Source: Colwellia piezophila ATCC BAA-637 | Lineage (GTDB): Bacteria > Pseudomonadota > Gammaproteobacteria > Enterobacterales > Alteromonadaceae | NCBI RefSeq assembly: GCF_000378625.1 | Contig: NZ_KB905160.1 | Span: forward strand, 473,619 to 537,618 | Length of the DNA stretch: 64,000 nucleotides | Direction of reading: 5' to 3' | Part shown: positions 9,922 to 19,077 of the stretch, in pieces | How positions within the stretch are numbered: position 1 is the stretch's first letter | How the letters are laid out: each line of letters begins with the position of its first letter | Program-made: the position numbers and the translations under genes | Notes under the pieces: generated by a model | Seen by the model: the letters and a program-made list of their open reading frames with translations, nothing else | What the model was told of the DNA's origin: nothing | The model's database searches: none

Positions 9922-11628
9922 CTAATTAGCCTCTTTATTTGTCAATTGTTGATTAACTGACTTTTTATTAATAGATTCGTCATTTATAGACTTTTCATCA
10001 ACAACCTCTTTATTTATAGACTTATCATCAACAGAGCGTGGCCGGCTATAACCTTGCTCTTGATAACGTTTTAATAGCGCTTTTAACAGTGCAACTTTCT
10101 CTGGCTTTTCAAGAAATAAGTTGGTTGTTTCACCGGGGTCAGTCGCCAAATTATAGAGTTGCCCAGCAGGCAGATTAGGATTTTCTTTTAAAAGTTTTCT
10201 GCGTTGTGCTTTTGAGCCAAAACCACCGGAAGTTTGTCCTTTGATATATTTCCAAGGACCTTGTTGGATAGCAAACATACCGCCAACGGCATGATAAACC
10301 GTCGCTTCACGGACATTATGCTGAGTTTTATCACCCATCAATGTCGCTAACTGGTTATAGCTATCTTCACCGGCATTATCAGGCAAATCGCTATCTACAA
10401 TGGCGGCAAAGGTGGCTAATAAATCCACTAACGATAAATTTTCATCACTAACACTGCCAGCAGGGATGTTTTTTGGCCAAGAAGCAATAAAAGGTACACG
10501 ATGGCCACCTTCATAAATATCGGCTTTCATGCCACGCCAATGGGCATTGGCTAAATGATTAAATTCTTCAATATCCGTTGTTTTCCAATGAGAGCCGTTA
10601 TCGCTAGTGACTATCACTAAGGTATTATCGGCTAAGCCATTATCTTTTAATGCCTTCATTATTCGGCCAATAACATCATCACTTTGGTAGACGAAGTCGC
10701 CATAAACACCGGCATTACTTTTTCCGACAAATTCTGCTTTCGGTATCCAAGGAGTGTGGGGTGAAGGCAAGGGCATATATAAAAAGAACGGCTGCTGTGG
10801 TTGTTTACCTCGCTCAGCAATATAGGCCTCGGCTTTATTGGCTAGTGTTGGCAGTACTTCAAGGTGGCTAAAGTCAGGAGCTATAGCACCTTCACGCCAA
10901 AATCCTTTACCGCCATATCGCGCCAATTTTCCTCTGCTAACTTGCGCTGTTGGCGCTTGCACTACTTTTTCATTTTCAAAATATAAATAAGGCGGCATAT
11001 CTAATGAAGCCGGGATGCCAAAATAATAATCAAAACCAGAACTAACCGGACCTGGATTGAGTGCCTGGCTATAATCAGTTTTTCCATTGTTGCCTAGGCC
11101 CGACCCTAAACCCAAGTGCCATTTACCTATACCGGCAGTTATATAACCTTTGTCTTGCAACATGGATTGAATGGTCATACGACCTTGTTCAATAAGCGCC
11201 GGTGATTCGCCAAACAATACGCCACGTTTTAAGCGACTACGCCAAGCATAACGTCCGGTGAGTAAACCATAACGCGTTGGTGTGCAAACAGCCGAGGGAG
11301 TGTGGGCATCAGTAAATCGTATGCCCTGCTTGGCAATAGCATCCATATTAGGGGTTGGAATTTTGCTGTCACGGTTATAAACTCCAAGATCGCCATACCC
11401 TAAATCATCGGCCAGAATAACAACAATGTTGGGTTTTATTGCTTGTTGAGTGTGTTGCGGAAGGTGATTTTGTTGAACGTAAGGCTGAGGCTTGCTTGCC
11501 TGCTCAATGTCACTTGTTGTTTCTATGAATGAGCAACCTTGAGTAAAAAGGGCGAAAGCAATGCTTATGTTTATAGTTAGGGTTATGTTTTTAATATTTG
11601 CTGGTAATTTCTGAAAATGATTTTTCAT
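9922..11628 (-). CDS. Sulfatase lipoprotein, S1 family
   Basis: 568 residues. The N-terminus is basic then hydrophobic and ends FTQGC, a plausible lipobox with Cys32. Sulfatase motifs: DD at 74-75 (LADDLGYGD), CTPTR with Cys115, then the block LLTGRYAWRSRL, GKWHLG and TSDNG. The CTPTRYGLLTGRYAW block is nearly the same as in the sulfatase at 33255-34793, so the two are related paralogues. The last ~40 residues are a low-complexity repeat of KSIN/ESIN type. It is first in a two-sulfatase transcript with the gene ending at 8457. Substrate position is unknown. Confidence 0.88.
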   Translation of the reverse strand: MKNHFQKLPANIKNITLTINISIAFALFTQGCSFIETTSDIEQASKPQPYVQQNHLPQHTQQAIKPNIVVILADDLGYGDLGVYNRDSKIPTPNMDAIAKQGIRFTDAHTPSAVCTPTRYGLLTGRYAWRSRLKRGVLFGESPALIEQGRMTIQSMLQDKGYITAGIGKWHLGLGSGLGNNGKTDYSQALNPGPVSSGFDYYFGIPASLDMPPYLYFENEKVVQAPTAQVSRGKLARYGGKGFWREGAIAPDFSHLEVLPTLANKAEAYIAERGKQPQQPFFLYMPLPSPHTPWIPKAEFVGKSNAGVYGDFVYQSDDVIGRIMKALKDNGLADNTLVIVTSDNGSHWKTTDIEEFNHLANAHWRGMKADIYEGGHRVPFIASWPKNIPAGSVSDENLSLVDLLATFAAIVDSDLPDNAGEDSYNQLATLMGDKTQHNVREATVYHAVGGMFAIQQGPWKYIKGQTSGGFGSKAQRRKLLKENPNLPAGQLYNLATDPGETTNLFLEKPEKVALLKALLKRYQEQGYSRPRSVDDKSINKEVVDEKSINDESINKKSVNQQLTNKEAN

Positions 11629-11643
11629 TCCATTATATTCTAT

Positions 11644-11665
11644 GTGTTTTTATATGTAGTAATAC
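11644..11665. promoter_or_regulatory. Candidate copy of a shared AT-rich operator
   Basis: GTGTTTTTATATGTAGTAATAC lies in the divergent region just upstream of the sulfatase starting at 11628. It resembles sites at 17397-17417, 21295-21323, 36432-36449 and 56192-56215 (GTGT, then T-run, ATATA core, then TAC/ACAC). This is the weakest copy. Confidence 0.3.
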
Positions 11666-11923
11666 TGAATGTATAGTAAATCTACAATAATAAAAAGCCT
11701 ATAATCATTTTTATTATTTTTGACTGTTTTTACTACGATTTTCTAAAGCTAGCAGGGAAGTACCAAGAGCACTGATGCATTTGTGCTACACAGAGCAAGT
11801 GATTTGAGTTTTACTTAGTTATTGTTTATGTAAAGTTTTGTAAAAGATGACTGCCTTTATAGTAAGGTGTTCTTTTATCGTGATAGTGTTCTTTTATATT
11901 TAAAAGGTCATTATTGATCTTGC

Positions 11924-13447
11924 ATGGAGTACATTCTGTTGGTCTCACTAAAAAAAATATTCTCATGGTGTTTGCTGGTAGCGCTAACATTTTTAGCCGT
12001 TGCTAATGTCTTCGCCGCTGAAGTGGTCAAGACAACCGCTTTTAACCAGCCTAATATTATCCTAATCATGGCTGACGATGTTAGCCCTGATATATTTGGC
12101 GCCTATGGTCAAAGTAATGCCGCGAAAACCCCCAATATAGACAGACTAGCCAAACAAGGGGTAATGTTTAAAACCGCTTATGCCACAGCAATGTGCGGGC
12201 CATCAAGAGCGCAAATTATGACTGGACGTTATGCCAATACCACGGGCGCTTATCATAATATGGTTTGGCTCAATGACAGTCATAAACGTTTGTACAAAGA
12301 TAACTTAGCTTTTGCCAAGGTATTAAAACAGGCCGGTTATGCTACCGCTATTGCCGGTAAATGGCATGCGGGTAAACAAATGCCTTATGAGGCTGAGGTT
12401 GGTTTTGATGAATACTCCTTATGGGAGATGGATCATTATATAAATGCCTTACCCGGTGGCGCTAAATTTACCGGCTTACATGAAGATAAAAAAACCACCT
12501 CGCGTTATTGGCATCCTGCTTATGTTGAAAATGGTAAATTGCTGAATACCAAAGCGGATGATTTTGGTCCAGATATCGAAGCAAATTTTCTCATGGACTT
12601 TATTGAACGCAAGAGTAAAGCCAAGCAACCTTTTTTAGCATATTGGCCAACGGTAGCGCCACACGGTTCACGACAAGGCTTTCCCAGTACACCGCATAAT
12701 GGCAAAGTTGGCTTTTTAGGTCAACGTAAAGACAAAAAGGCTGAGTGGCAACGCTTTTTAGCACTTAATGAATACCTAGATCACTTGGTGGGCAAAGTGC
12801 TGCAAAAAGTAGAGGACTTGGGCATTAGTGACAATACCATCATCATCTTCACTTCAGATAATGGCACTGCTGGTAAGGCAAAAACCCGAGGAGTAGAAAA
12901 GGGCGTGCAAGTTGCACATATAGTGGCGGGCGCGGGTATCAAACAAAGAGGTTTGAGCGACGAACTGACTGACTTCGCAGACATCATGCCGACTTTAATA
13001 GACTTTGCTAACGCGCAGTCTTATTTGCCGGCAGACTATCATTTTGATGGCCAAAGCCTTAAACCCTATTTAACCGGTAAAACCGATAGTCATAGACCAT
13101 GGATTTATGGCTATATATCCGGTTCACAAATACTGAGAACAAAAGATTATTTACTTGAGGTGGTTAATCCTATTTTAGGCACACCTAAAGGACGATTATA
13201 TAAAACCGGTGATAGCCGTTGGGGACAAGGTTATCAATTGGTTAGTGGTCAAGCTGAACATGCTCAAGCGGCAAATAAATTTGCTGAAATTTTGCAACAA
13301 TACCCACCGTTAACGACTGATTTATCTTATTTCAACAGTAAACGTGGTAAGCAATTTTTAAAACAATACCTGAAGCCAAAAAATATCAAACGACATTTGC
13401 ATAATCATAAAGATTATCAGTTTTATGATGAAAGTTATGTTGAATAA
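11924..13447 (+). CDS. Secreted S1-family sulfatase
   Basis: 507 residues from the ATG at 11924. A TTG at 11939 is a better start candidate: GGAG at 11926-11929 sits nine bases before it, and MVSLKKIFSWCLLVALTFLA would make a clean signal peptide, whereas the ATG overlaps that Shine-Dalgarno. Sulfatase motifs in the longer numbering: DD at 51-52, CGPSR with Cys91, GKWH and FTSDNG. Later sequence differs clearly from the other sulfatases here (for example WEMDHYINALPGG and WPTVAPHGS). Transcribed divergently from the 9922-11628 sulfatase across about 295 bases. Substrate unknown. Confidence 0.88.
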   Translation: MEYILLVSLKKIFSWCLLVALTFLAVANVFAAEVVKTTAFNQPNIILIMADDVSPDIFGAYGQSNAAKTPNIDRLAKQGVMFKTAYATAMCGPSRAQIMTGRYANTTGAYHNMVWLNDSHKRLYKDNLAFAKVLKQAGYATAIAGKWHAGKQMPYEAEVGFDEYSLWEMDHYINALPGGAKFTGLHEDKKTTSRYWHPAYVENGKLLNTKADDFGPDIEANFLMDFIERKSKAKQPFLAYWPTVAPHGSRQGFPSTPHNGKVGFLGQRKDKKAEWQRFLALNEYLDHLVGKVLQKVEDLGISDNTIIIFTSDNGTAGKAKTRGVEKGVQVAHIVAGAGIKQRGLSDELTDFADIMPTLIDFANAQSYLPADYHFDGQSLKPYLTGKTDSHRPWIYGYISGSQILRTKDYLLEVVNPILGTPKGRLYKTGDSRWGQGYQLVSGQAEHAQAANKFAEILQQYPPLTTDLSYFNSKRGKQFLKQYLKPKNIKRHLHNHKDYQFYDESYVE

Positions 13448-13452
13448 TTTAA

Positions 13453-13643
13453 CATGTCTATCTAGTTTACTCAGGAAGTCTTTGTAAACGTCATCTTCGA
13501 AGTATCTGATAGAAGATCTATTGCTATTTATACACTGGTTTCAGGACAATAAGCTCCATGCATTGTCTAATAAGTGCCATCCAGGGCACGTCCGATTAAA
13601 ACACCACGTGCATGACGATCCTGAGCTAAGTGCATAGGCATGT
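13453..13643. repeat. Dispersed intergenic element, family A, copy 1
   Basis: This stretch shares long blocks with 25412-25610: TTTGTAAACGTCATCTTCGA, AGTATCTGAT-GAAGATC, TTTATACACTGG, CAGGACAATAAGCTC and GTCTAATAAGTGCCATCC. The ends (ACATG-CTAT and ATAGGCATGT) are roughly inverted. No coding capacity was seen. With the terminator it accounts for the 430-base gap between the two flanking genes. Confidence 0.75.
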
Positions 13644-13830
13644 AATTTAATGAAGGACTCGGTACTATTGGCAGACCAAGTTCATTAAGTTTGTCATCTT
13701 GTTGTATTCAGGACAAAATTTCAGCACAAGCCGCTCGATTGAGCAATAGCTGGCGTGTGTGATTGAGAGCAAAACTAGCTATTTTAATTGACCGTAGCTC
13801 TATTGGATAGGGCTACTTGTAATGACTTTT

Positions 13831-13862
13831 AAAGCCCCTGAAGTATAATCTGTAGGGGCTTA
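13831..13862. terminator. Bidirectional terminator hairpin
   Basis: AAGCCCCT (13832-13839) pairs with AGGGGCTT (13854-13861), between a plus-strand sulfatase and a minus-strand GH29 gene that converge here. T-runs are short on both sides. Confidence 0.55.
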
Positions 13863-13880
13863 TTTATCTGTTTTTAGCGA

Positions 13881-15395
13881 CTAATTAAAGTTTACTTTGA
13901 GCGCATAACCCAGATTTTTAGACAGTGTCGTTGGTAGGTCTACTTCTACACTATGCTCGGTTTGGTTGAATGTTAACGGCTCGGACGCTCCGAGTAAGCT
14001 TACTGATGTTATTGCTTGTTGGATATTATCCTGGTTGAATGATTTTATGACAAGTTTACCGTTTGAAGGCACCTTTAATGCCAAGACATAAATAGCGCCA
14101 TTTTTTTGTGTGAACCATAAATCTTCCGCGGATACTTCTGGAAATCCACTTTTAATTTTGTGTTTTATTTTAAGTGATGTAGGGCCTTCTTTCGCAATAT
14201 ACCAGGGTCTGGTTTGATAAATAGCCTCTTGATTTTCTTTTAACCAAAGACCTATTTCTGCTAAATGTTGCGTACTTTCTAAAGGAATCACACCTTGGCT
14301 GTCGGGGCCAACATTGAGTAAATAGTTACCGCCTTTACTGACCACATCTAATAACCAATAAAGTAATTCTGTAGAACTTTTCCAGTGGTGATCTGTCTTC
14401 CTAAAACCCCAACTGCTATTCATGGTGCCGGCTGTTTCCCAAGGTGTTAAAGTAATGTTTTCTGGAACAGTATTGTCACCCATAGATTTAAAGTCATGCC
14501 AGTTACTCGTGCCAAAATGACCATTGATGCGCGAGTTAATAATGACTTGAGGTTGACGTTCATAGATAGCTTGATAAAAGCTAAAGCTATCTTGATGAGA
14601 AATTAAACCGGTGCCATCAAACCATACCAGTAATAGTTCAGGAAATTTTTCCATCAATTCTTTTATTTGTGGTAAGGATTTACCCCAAAGGTACTCTTGA
14701 TGTGACACAAGCTTGGGATCCATATAATTATTAATACGCTTACACTGTTTTTCTATATAGGCTTCTGATTTAGTAGTATATTGTGCGACTTGGCGCCACT
14801 CCTGTGTCACAGGATCACCACAACCACTGGTACCGCCATCCATCCAATCTTTACCTAAGGAATAATATAAGCCTAAACGAATACCGGCCTTTTTCGCTGC
14901 TTGGTAGAGTTCTGCAATGATATCTTGCTTAAAGGGGCTGGCATCAATAATGTCAAAATCACTGACACTGGAGTCATAAAGAGCAAAACCATCATGGTGT
15001 TTTGCCGTAATGACAATATATTTCATACCCGCATCTTTAGCGATACGTACCCACTCTTGAGCATCAAATTTTGTCGGGTTAAATTTAGCGACCACCTCTT
15101 TTCTATATACATCTCTGGGGATTTTTCCTTTAAGCATAATCCACTCTGTTACGCCTTTTACTTCTTTTCCTTGCCATTGACCACCTAAGTTGGCATAAGC
15201 GCCCCAATGAATGAACATGCCAAATTTCATGTCCATATATTCTTGTATCACTGCACTTTTGCTATTGTTCATATGCTGCCATGAGGCTAATCGGTGTTGT
15301 ACTGACAAATCGGTCAGTGTCACTGCTTCGGCCTGCACGAATGTTGGAATAATCAATAACCATGGTGCAAATATTGCTTTTAATGATAATTTCAT
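13881..15395 (-). CDS. GH29 alpha-L-fucosidase family enzyme, secreted
   Basis: 504 residues with signal peptide (1 to about 22, FVQAEA). GH29 hallmarks: KFGMFIHWGAY (57-67), ITAKHHDGFALYDS (129-142), GIRLGLYYS, and the nucleophile block LLLVWFDGTG with Asp260. A conserved TPWETAGTMNSSWGF segment and GGNYLLNVGPDSQG follow, then a short C-terminal beta-sandwich. GH29 enzymes release terminal alpha-L-fucose; some members act on alpha-L-galactose, which differs only by a 6-hydroxyl. It follows the GH29 gene ending at 15441 on the same strand with 45 bases between, so the two are likely one transcript. An insertion (about 187-235) with two extra Cys is peculiar to this copy. Confidence 0.9.
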   Translation of the reverse strand: MKLSLKAIFAPWLLIIPTFVQAEAVTLTDLSVQHRLASWQHMNNSKSAVIQEYMDMKFGMFIHWGAYANLGGQWQGKEVKGVTEWIMLKGKIPRDVYRKEVVAKFNPTKFDAQEWVRIAKDAGMKYIVITAKHHDGFALYDSSVSDFDIIDASPFKQDIIAELYQAAKKAGIRLGLYYSLGKDWMDGGTSGCGDPVTQEWRQVAQYTTKSEAYIEKQCKRINNYMDPKLVSHQEYLWGKSLPQIKELMEKFPELLLVWFDGTGLISHQDSFSFYQAIYERQPQVIINSRINGHFGTSNWHDFKSMGDNTVPENITLTPWETAGTMNSSWGFRKTDHHWKSSTELLYWLLDVVSKGGNYLLNVGPDSQGVIPLESTQHLAEIGLWLKENQEAIYQTRPWYIAKEGPTSLKIKHKIKSGFPEVSAEDLWFTQKNGAIYVLALKVPSNGKLVIKSFNQDNIQQAITSVSLLGASEPLTFNQTEHSVEVDLPTTLSKNLGYALKVNFN

Positions 15396-15440
15396 TTTTA
15401 ATCCATTTTATTTTTATTTTGCAATTAATTGGAAGGACAT

Positions 15441-17318
15441 TTATTCATAAGGCTCAATGATTAATCGCTTAACCCAAACCGCTTGTTTATTTTCTGCAAC
15501 TCTTGGTATTAGGGTAATATTTTGTAGACCTAATTTAGTTAAATTTAACAAGCCAAGTTCAACCGTTTGGTAACGCATTCTTGGTTTTATTTTTCTCCCT
15601 CTATCATCTTTTGAACCCAGTAAGTTTCTTCTATAGCCAGTATCCATAGTGACAAAACTTAAAGTGTCGTCACTGGCTTGCAATTGCCATTGAGAACCAT
15701 CACCAGCAAGATCGCTGGCGTATTCTATTTTAACGGTGTATTTACCTGGTTTTAGTACATTGACTTGCCATTGTGCCTTGGCGTTTTTATTTTTCCATTG
15801 TGCCTTGGCGTTTTTATTTTTCCATTGACTGATGTTTTGGCTATGCTTATGCTCACCAAATTTTTCCATCCAGCGAACTTCTTCAATTTTAGCCGCCGTT
15901 ACAATAGCAAAGTCGGCAGGTAAGGATGTCGGGTAAATACCATCAATAGCGAGTGCTTGGCTACTTATGTTTGGCGTACCGTCCAGAGTGATTTCGATTA
16001 CGTGAATTAAGTCATCATTTAGTTTCGTAGGCAGTGTTAATATCAGTGTTTCATTCTCTTTTTCAAACGTGACCTTGCCGATACCGCTTAACATAACAGC
16101 GCTTAATACTGAGTTTTGTAAACTTGGCAACAGTAACTTACCTTGTTTTGGTAATTCAAAGACATGTAGGTACAGTTTATTGTTTTTAACGGTAATATCG
16201 CCCCACGGGAAACCATGATAAGGGGAAGCTGTTGTTGCATAAATAGCCTTTTTATTTTTGGCTAACCATTGACCAGCTATCGTCATATTTTCTATTACTT
16301 GTGCCGGAATTGAACCATCACCTTTAGGGCCTATATTAAGTTTAAATAAACCTCCTCGAGCGATAACCCTAACCAAGTTCTGCATTAATTTTTTGGGTGA
16401 TTTCCAATGCTTGTCGTACCATGCATAAGACCAAGAGTCATTGGTGGTATCAATACTCTCCCATACTCCATCATGGCCTTTAAGTGGAATATGCATATCG
16501 CCCATGGTTGAAAAATCGCCTAAACCATTGCCGATACGGCTATTGAGTAAACAATTTGGCTGATGTTTTTTGACTAAATCAACTAATGTTTGAGAATATT
16601 TTTTTGACATGTTGCCAGGGGTATCGAACCAGAACTGTGAAATCTCACCATAGTTGGTTAATAGTTCGGTAACTTGCGGGACAACTTTATTGTCAAAATA
16701 GCGTTTAAAATCTCTTTTATGTCCCTTGATTTTTGGTCCTTTATACATAGCCGCATCAGGCTCTACCCAATCAAAATTTTGTGAGTAATAAAAGCCTAAA
16801 CGGATGCCATATTTTTTACAGGCTAGGGCAAGCTCTTTGAGGGGATCGCGTTTAAATGAGGTTGCTTTGGTAATGGTAAAGTCACTGACCGCAGAATCAA
16901 ACATGGCAAAACCTTCGTGATGTTTGGCTGTGATTACGATTAAACTGATACCACTGTCTTTGGCTAGTTTGGCAAAAGTATCGGCATCAAATTTTTCCGG
17001 GTTAAAGTTTTTAGCGTAAGCTTTATATTCATTGGTAGGAATATTTGCCATATGCATTAACCATTCACCAATACCATAATAGGTTTTATTCTGCCATTTC
17101 CCCGCCATTTGAGAATATAGTCCCCAATGAATAAACATCGAATACTTGTCGTCTATCATCCATTGTAAGCGTGGGTCCGTAATATTTGTATGTTGTACAA
17201 ATTGCCCCCATTGTTCGTCCATGCTTTTATTTTTATTCGTTGTAGCCGCATGATTAATAGTGCTTATTAATAAAGAGAATACAGTCAACATTGCATACTG
17301 GTTGATTCCTTTTCTCAT
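15441..17318 (-). CDS. GH29 alpha-L-fucosidase family enzyme with C-terminal beta-sandwich
   Basis: 625 residues; signal peptide 1-24 (STINHAA). GH29 motifs: SMFIHWGLYS (60-69), ITAKHHEGFAMFDS (129-142), GIRLGFYYSQ, nucleophile block ISQFWFDTPG with Asp232, VWESIDTTNDSWSY, and GGLFKLNIGPKGDG. After the catalytic part come a beta-domain and a second C-terminal beta-rich module (about 480-625) like those in the GH29 proteins at 25665 and 36515, possibly carbohydrate binding. The WFDTP version of the nucleophile motif is shared by these three. It is upstream of the 13881-15395 GH29 in the same transcript. A direct nine-residue duplication lies in the C-terminal module. Confidence 0.9.
   Translation of the reverse strand: MRKGINQYAMLTVFSLLISTINHAATTNKNKSMDEQWGQFVQHTNITDPRLQWMIDDKYSMFIHWGLYSQMAGKWQNKTYYGIGEWLMHMANIPTNEYKAYAKNFNPEKFDADTFAKLAKDSGISLIVITAKHHEGFAMFDSAVSDFTITKATSFKRDPLKELALACKKYGIRLGFYYSQNFDWVEPDAAMYKGPKIKGHKRDFKRYFDNKVVPQVTELLTNYGEISQFWFDTPGNMSKKYSQTLVDLVKKHQPNCLLNSRIGNGLGDFSTMGDMHIPLKGHDGVWESIDTTNDSWSYAWYDKHWKSPKKLMQNLVRVIARGGLFKLNIGPKGDGSIPAQVIENMTIAGQWLAKNKKAIYATTASPYHGFPWGDITVKNNKLYLHVFELPKQGKLLLPSLQNSVLSAVMLSGIGKVTFEKENETLILTLPTKLNDDLIHVIEITLDGTPNISSQALAIDGIYPTSLPADFAIVTAAKIEEVRWMEKFGEHKHSQNISQWKNKNAKAQWKNKNAKAQWQVNVLKPGKYTVKIEYASDLAGDGSQWQLQASDDTLSFVTMDTGYRRNLLGSKDDRGRKIKPRMRYQTVELGLLNLTKLGLQNITLIPRVAENKQAVWVKRLIIEPYE
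15768..15821. repeat. 27-bp perfect tandem duplication within a GH29 gene
   Basis: Two exact 27-base copies (15768-15794 and 15795-15821) encode a duplicated QWKNKNAKA on the minus strand. The frame is kept, so the enzyme is not broken. Confidence 0.9.
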
Positions 17319-17396
17319 GTTAATTTTCTCCTCTTGACTATGTTTTCTTTGATTATAATTAACATAACTGTAAATATTTATTTATACAACGAATTT

Positions 17397-17417
17397 GTGG
17401 TACTTTTATATATACAC
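17397..17417. promoter_or_regulatory. Candidate operator between divergent GH29 and sulfatase genes
   Basis: GTGGTACTTTTATATATACAC fits the GTG...TTT..ATATA..ACAC pattern seen before other genes of the locus. It lies 63 bases before the sulfatase start at 17481 and 79 before the GH29 start at 17318, so it could serve both directions. Confidence 0.4.
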
Positions 17418-17480
17418 ATACATAGTGATGGTTTAGAGTGTAGCGAGGTCATTAGATAAAAGGTCAATTCTTAAGGGTGT

Positions 17481-19052
17481 ATGATGAATAAAAATATTAA
17501 AAAATCACGGCAGTTATTAGCGTTATGTCTTATTGCTGTGCCCTGGTTATTAGTTAATACCAGCTATGCCAGTAACAGCGGTGCTAGTGAAAGTGGCGCG
17601 GTTAATAAAACCAGCAAGCCCAATATCTTATTTTTACTAACCGATGATCAAACAGTTAATACCATTAATGCGCTGGGCAACAAAGCCATTAAAACACCAA
17701 ATTTAGATCGCTTAGCTCGTGATGGTACTAGCTTTAGCCATGTATTTAATCAAGGTTCATGGTCTCCTGCGGTATGTGCGCCAAGCAGAGCGATGATCAA
17801 TACCGGTCGTAATACTTACCGTACCGGTTTTGGTCCGAAAAAATCAGGTCGTGAGAGTTACCCGCTTTGGGGCGAAACCTTTCGTAAAGCAGGTTACGAA
17901 ACTTTTATGAGTGGTAAATGGCATGTGACCAAAGATGCTTTTGTTCGTAGTTTTGATTTAGGCAAAGCGGTTTACGCCGGTGGTATGTCACGTAAAGAAG
18001 ATGGCGGCCAATGGCAACCTGCGATGTGGGATTATGATGCTTCCAAAGCTAAAAAAGATAACTTTATTGTTTATAAGAAAAAGCAGCATTCCAGTGAGCA
18101 AATTGCTGCCGCTGCCGTAGATTATTTACAAACAAAAGCCAGTCGTAATGATAAACCCTTTTTAATGTATGTGGCTTTTTTAGCGCCGCATGATCCACGT
18201 CAATCGCCGCAATCTTATGTCGATATGTATCCAGGTGAAGCCATTGCTTTACCTGGCAGTTATATGGCGCAACATGATTTTGATTTAGGCGATTATACCG
18301 TTCGTGATGAGCAATTATTACCATTCCCACGCGAGCCTGAAGCCATAAAAAGCTTTATTGGTGAGTATTATGCAATGATCACCCATTTAGATGAGCAAAT
18401 AGGTAAAATTTTAGACTCTTTAGAGCAATCAGAGTTTAATGAAAATACTATCGTGGTGATGACTTCAGATCACGGTTTGGCGGTAGGTAAACATGGCTTG
18501 TTAGGTAAACAAAACCAGTACGACCACAGTATTCGCGCCCCTTTCCTTATTAAAGGTAAAGGCATAGCGGCTGGCCGTGTTGCTAAAGGCATGTTTTATA
18601 TCAACAGTGTTTTTCCTACTACGGCTGAATTAGCGGGTATTGAAATTCCTGACTCGGTTGATGCGCCCAGTATTGTACCGCTAATTAATGGCGAAACCGA
18701 TACTATGTTCACCCATATTGTTGGCAGTTATCGCCATTTTCAACGCATGGTACGTAACGACCGTTATAAGCTGATTTATTACCCTATGGTGAAAAAAACT
18801 CAGCTTTTTGACTTAGTTAATGACCCTGAAGAATTACGTAATATTGCTGAGCTGCCACAGCATCAAAAAACAATTAAAGCCTTACGTGTTGAATTAGAAA
18901 AATTGAAAAAATGGACCGGCGATCCGCTAATCGATAGCGACCCTAAAGGCAGTTATGCTAACTATCTTGGTGAGGTACGCTGTGATTGGCAAATGACTCA
19001 GAATGACTGTACTGCTCCTAAGCAAAGAAAGAATAAAAGAAAATCACACTAA
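17481..19052 (+). CDS. Secreted S1-family sulfatase (DHG type)
   Basis: 523 residues; signal peptide 1-30 (NTSYA). AAGGG lies seven bases before the start. Motifs: DD at 55-56 (LLTDDQTVN), CAPSR with Cys99, GKWH, and TSDHGLAVGKHGLLGKQNQYD. It is a close paralogue of the sulfatase at 58664-60184: both have VFNQGSWS, HDPRQSPQSYVD, YYAM and SYRHFQRM in order. The next sulfatase gene begins 25 bases after its stop, indicating co-transcription. Which sulfate is removed is not determinable here. Confidence 0.9.
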   Translation: MMNKNIKKSRQLLALCLIAVPWLLVNTSYASNSGASESGAVNKTSKPNILFLLTDDQTVNTINALGNKAIKTPNLDRLARDGTSFSHVFNQGSWSPAVCAPSRAMINTGRNTYRTGFGPKKSGRESYPLWGETFRKAGYETFMSGKWHVTKDAFVRSFDLGKAVYAGGMSRKEDGGQWQPAMWDYDASKAKKDNFIVYKKKQHSSEQIAAAAVDYLQTKASRNDKPFLMYVAFLAPHDPRQSPQSYVDMYPGEAIALPGSYMAQHDFDLGDYTVRDEQLLPFPREPEAIKSFIGEYYAMITHLDEQIGKILDSLEQSEFNENTIVVMTSDHGLAVGKHGLLGKQNQYDHSIRAPFLIKGKGIAAGRVAKGMFYINSVFPTTAELAGIEIPDSVDAPSIVPLINGETDTMFTHIVGSYRHFQRMVRNDRYKLIYYPMVKKTQLFDLVNDPEELRNIAELPQHQKTIKALRVELEKLKKWTGDPLIDSDPKGSYANYLGEVRCDWQMTQNDCTAPKQRKNKRKSH

Positions 19053-19077
19053 GCTAAAATTATAAAAAGAAGCTCCT

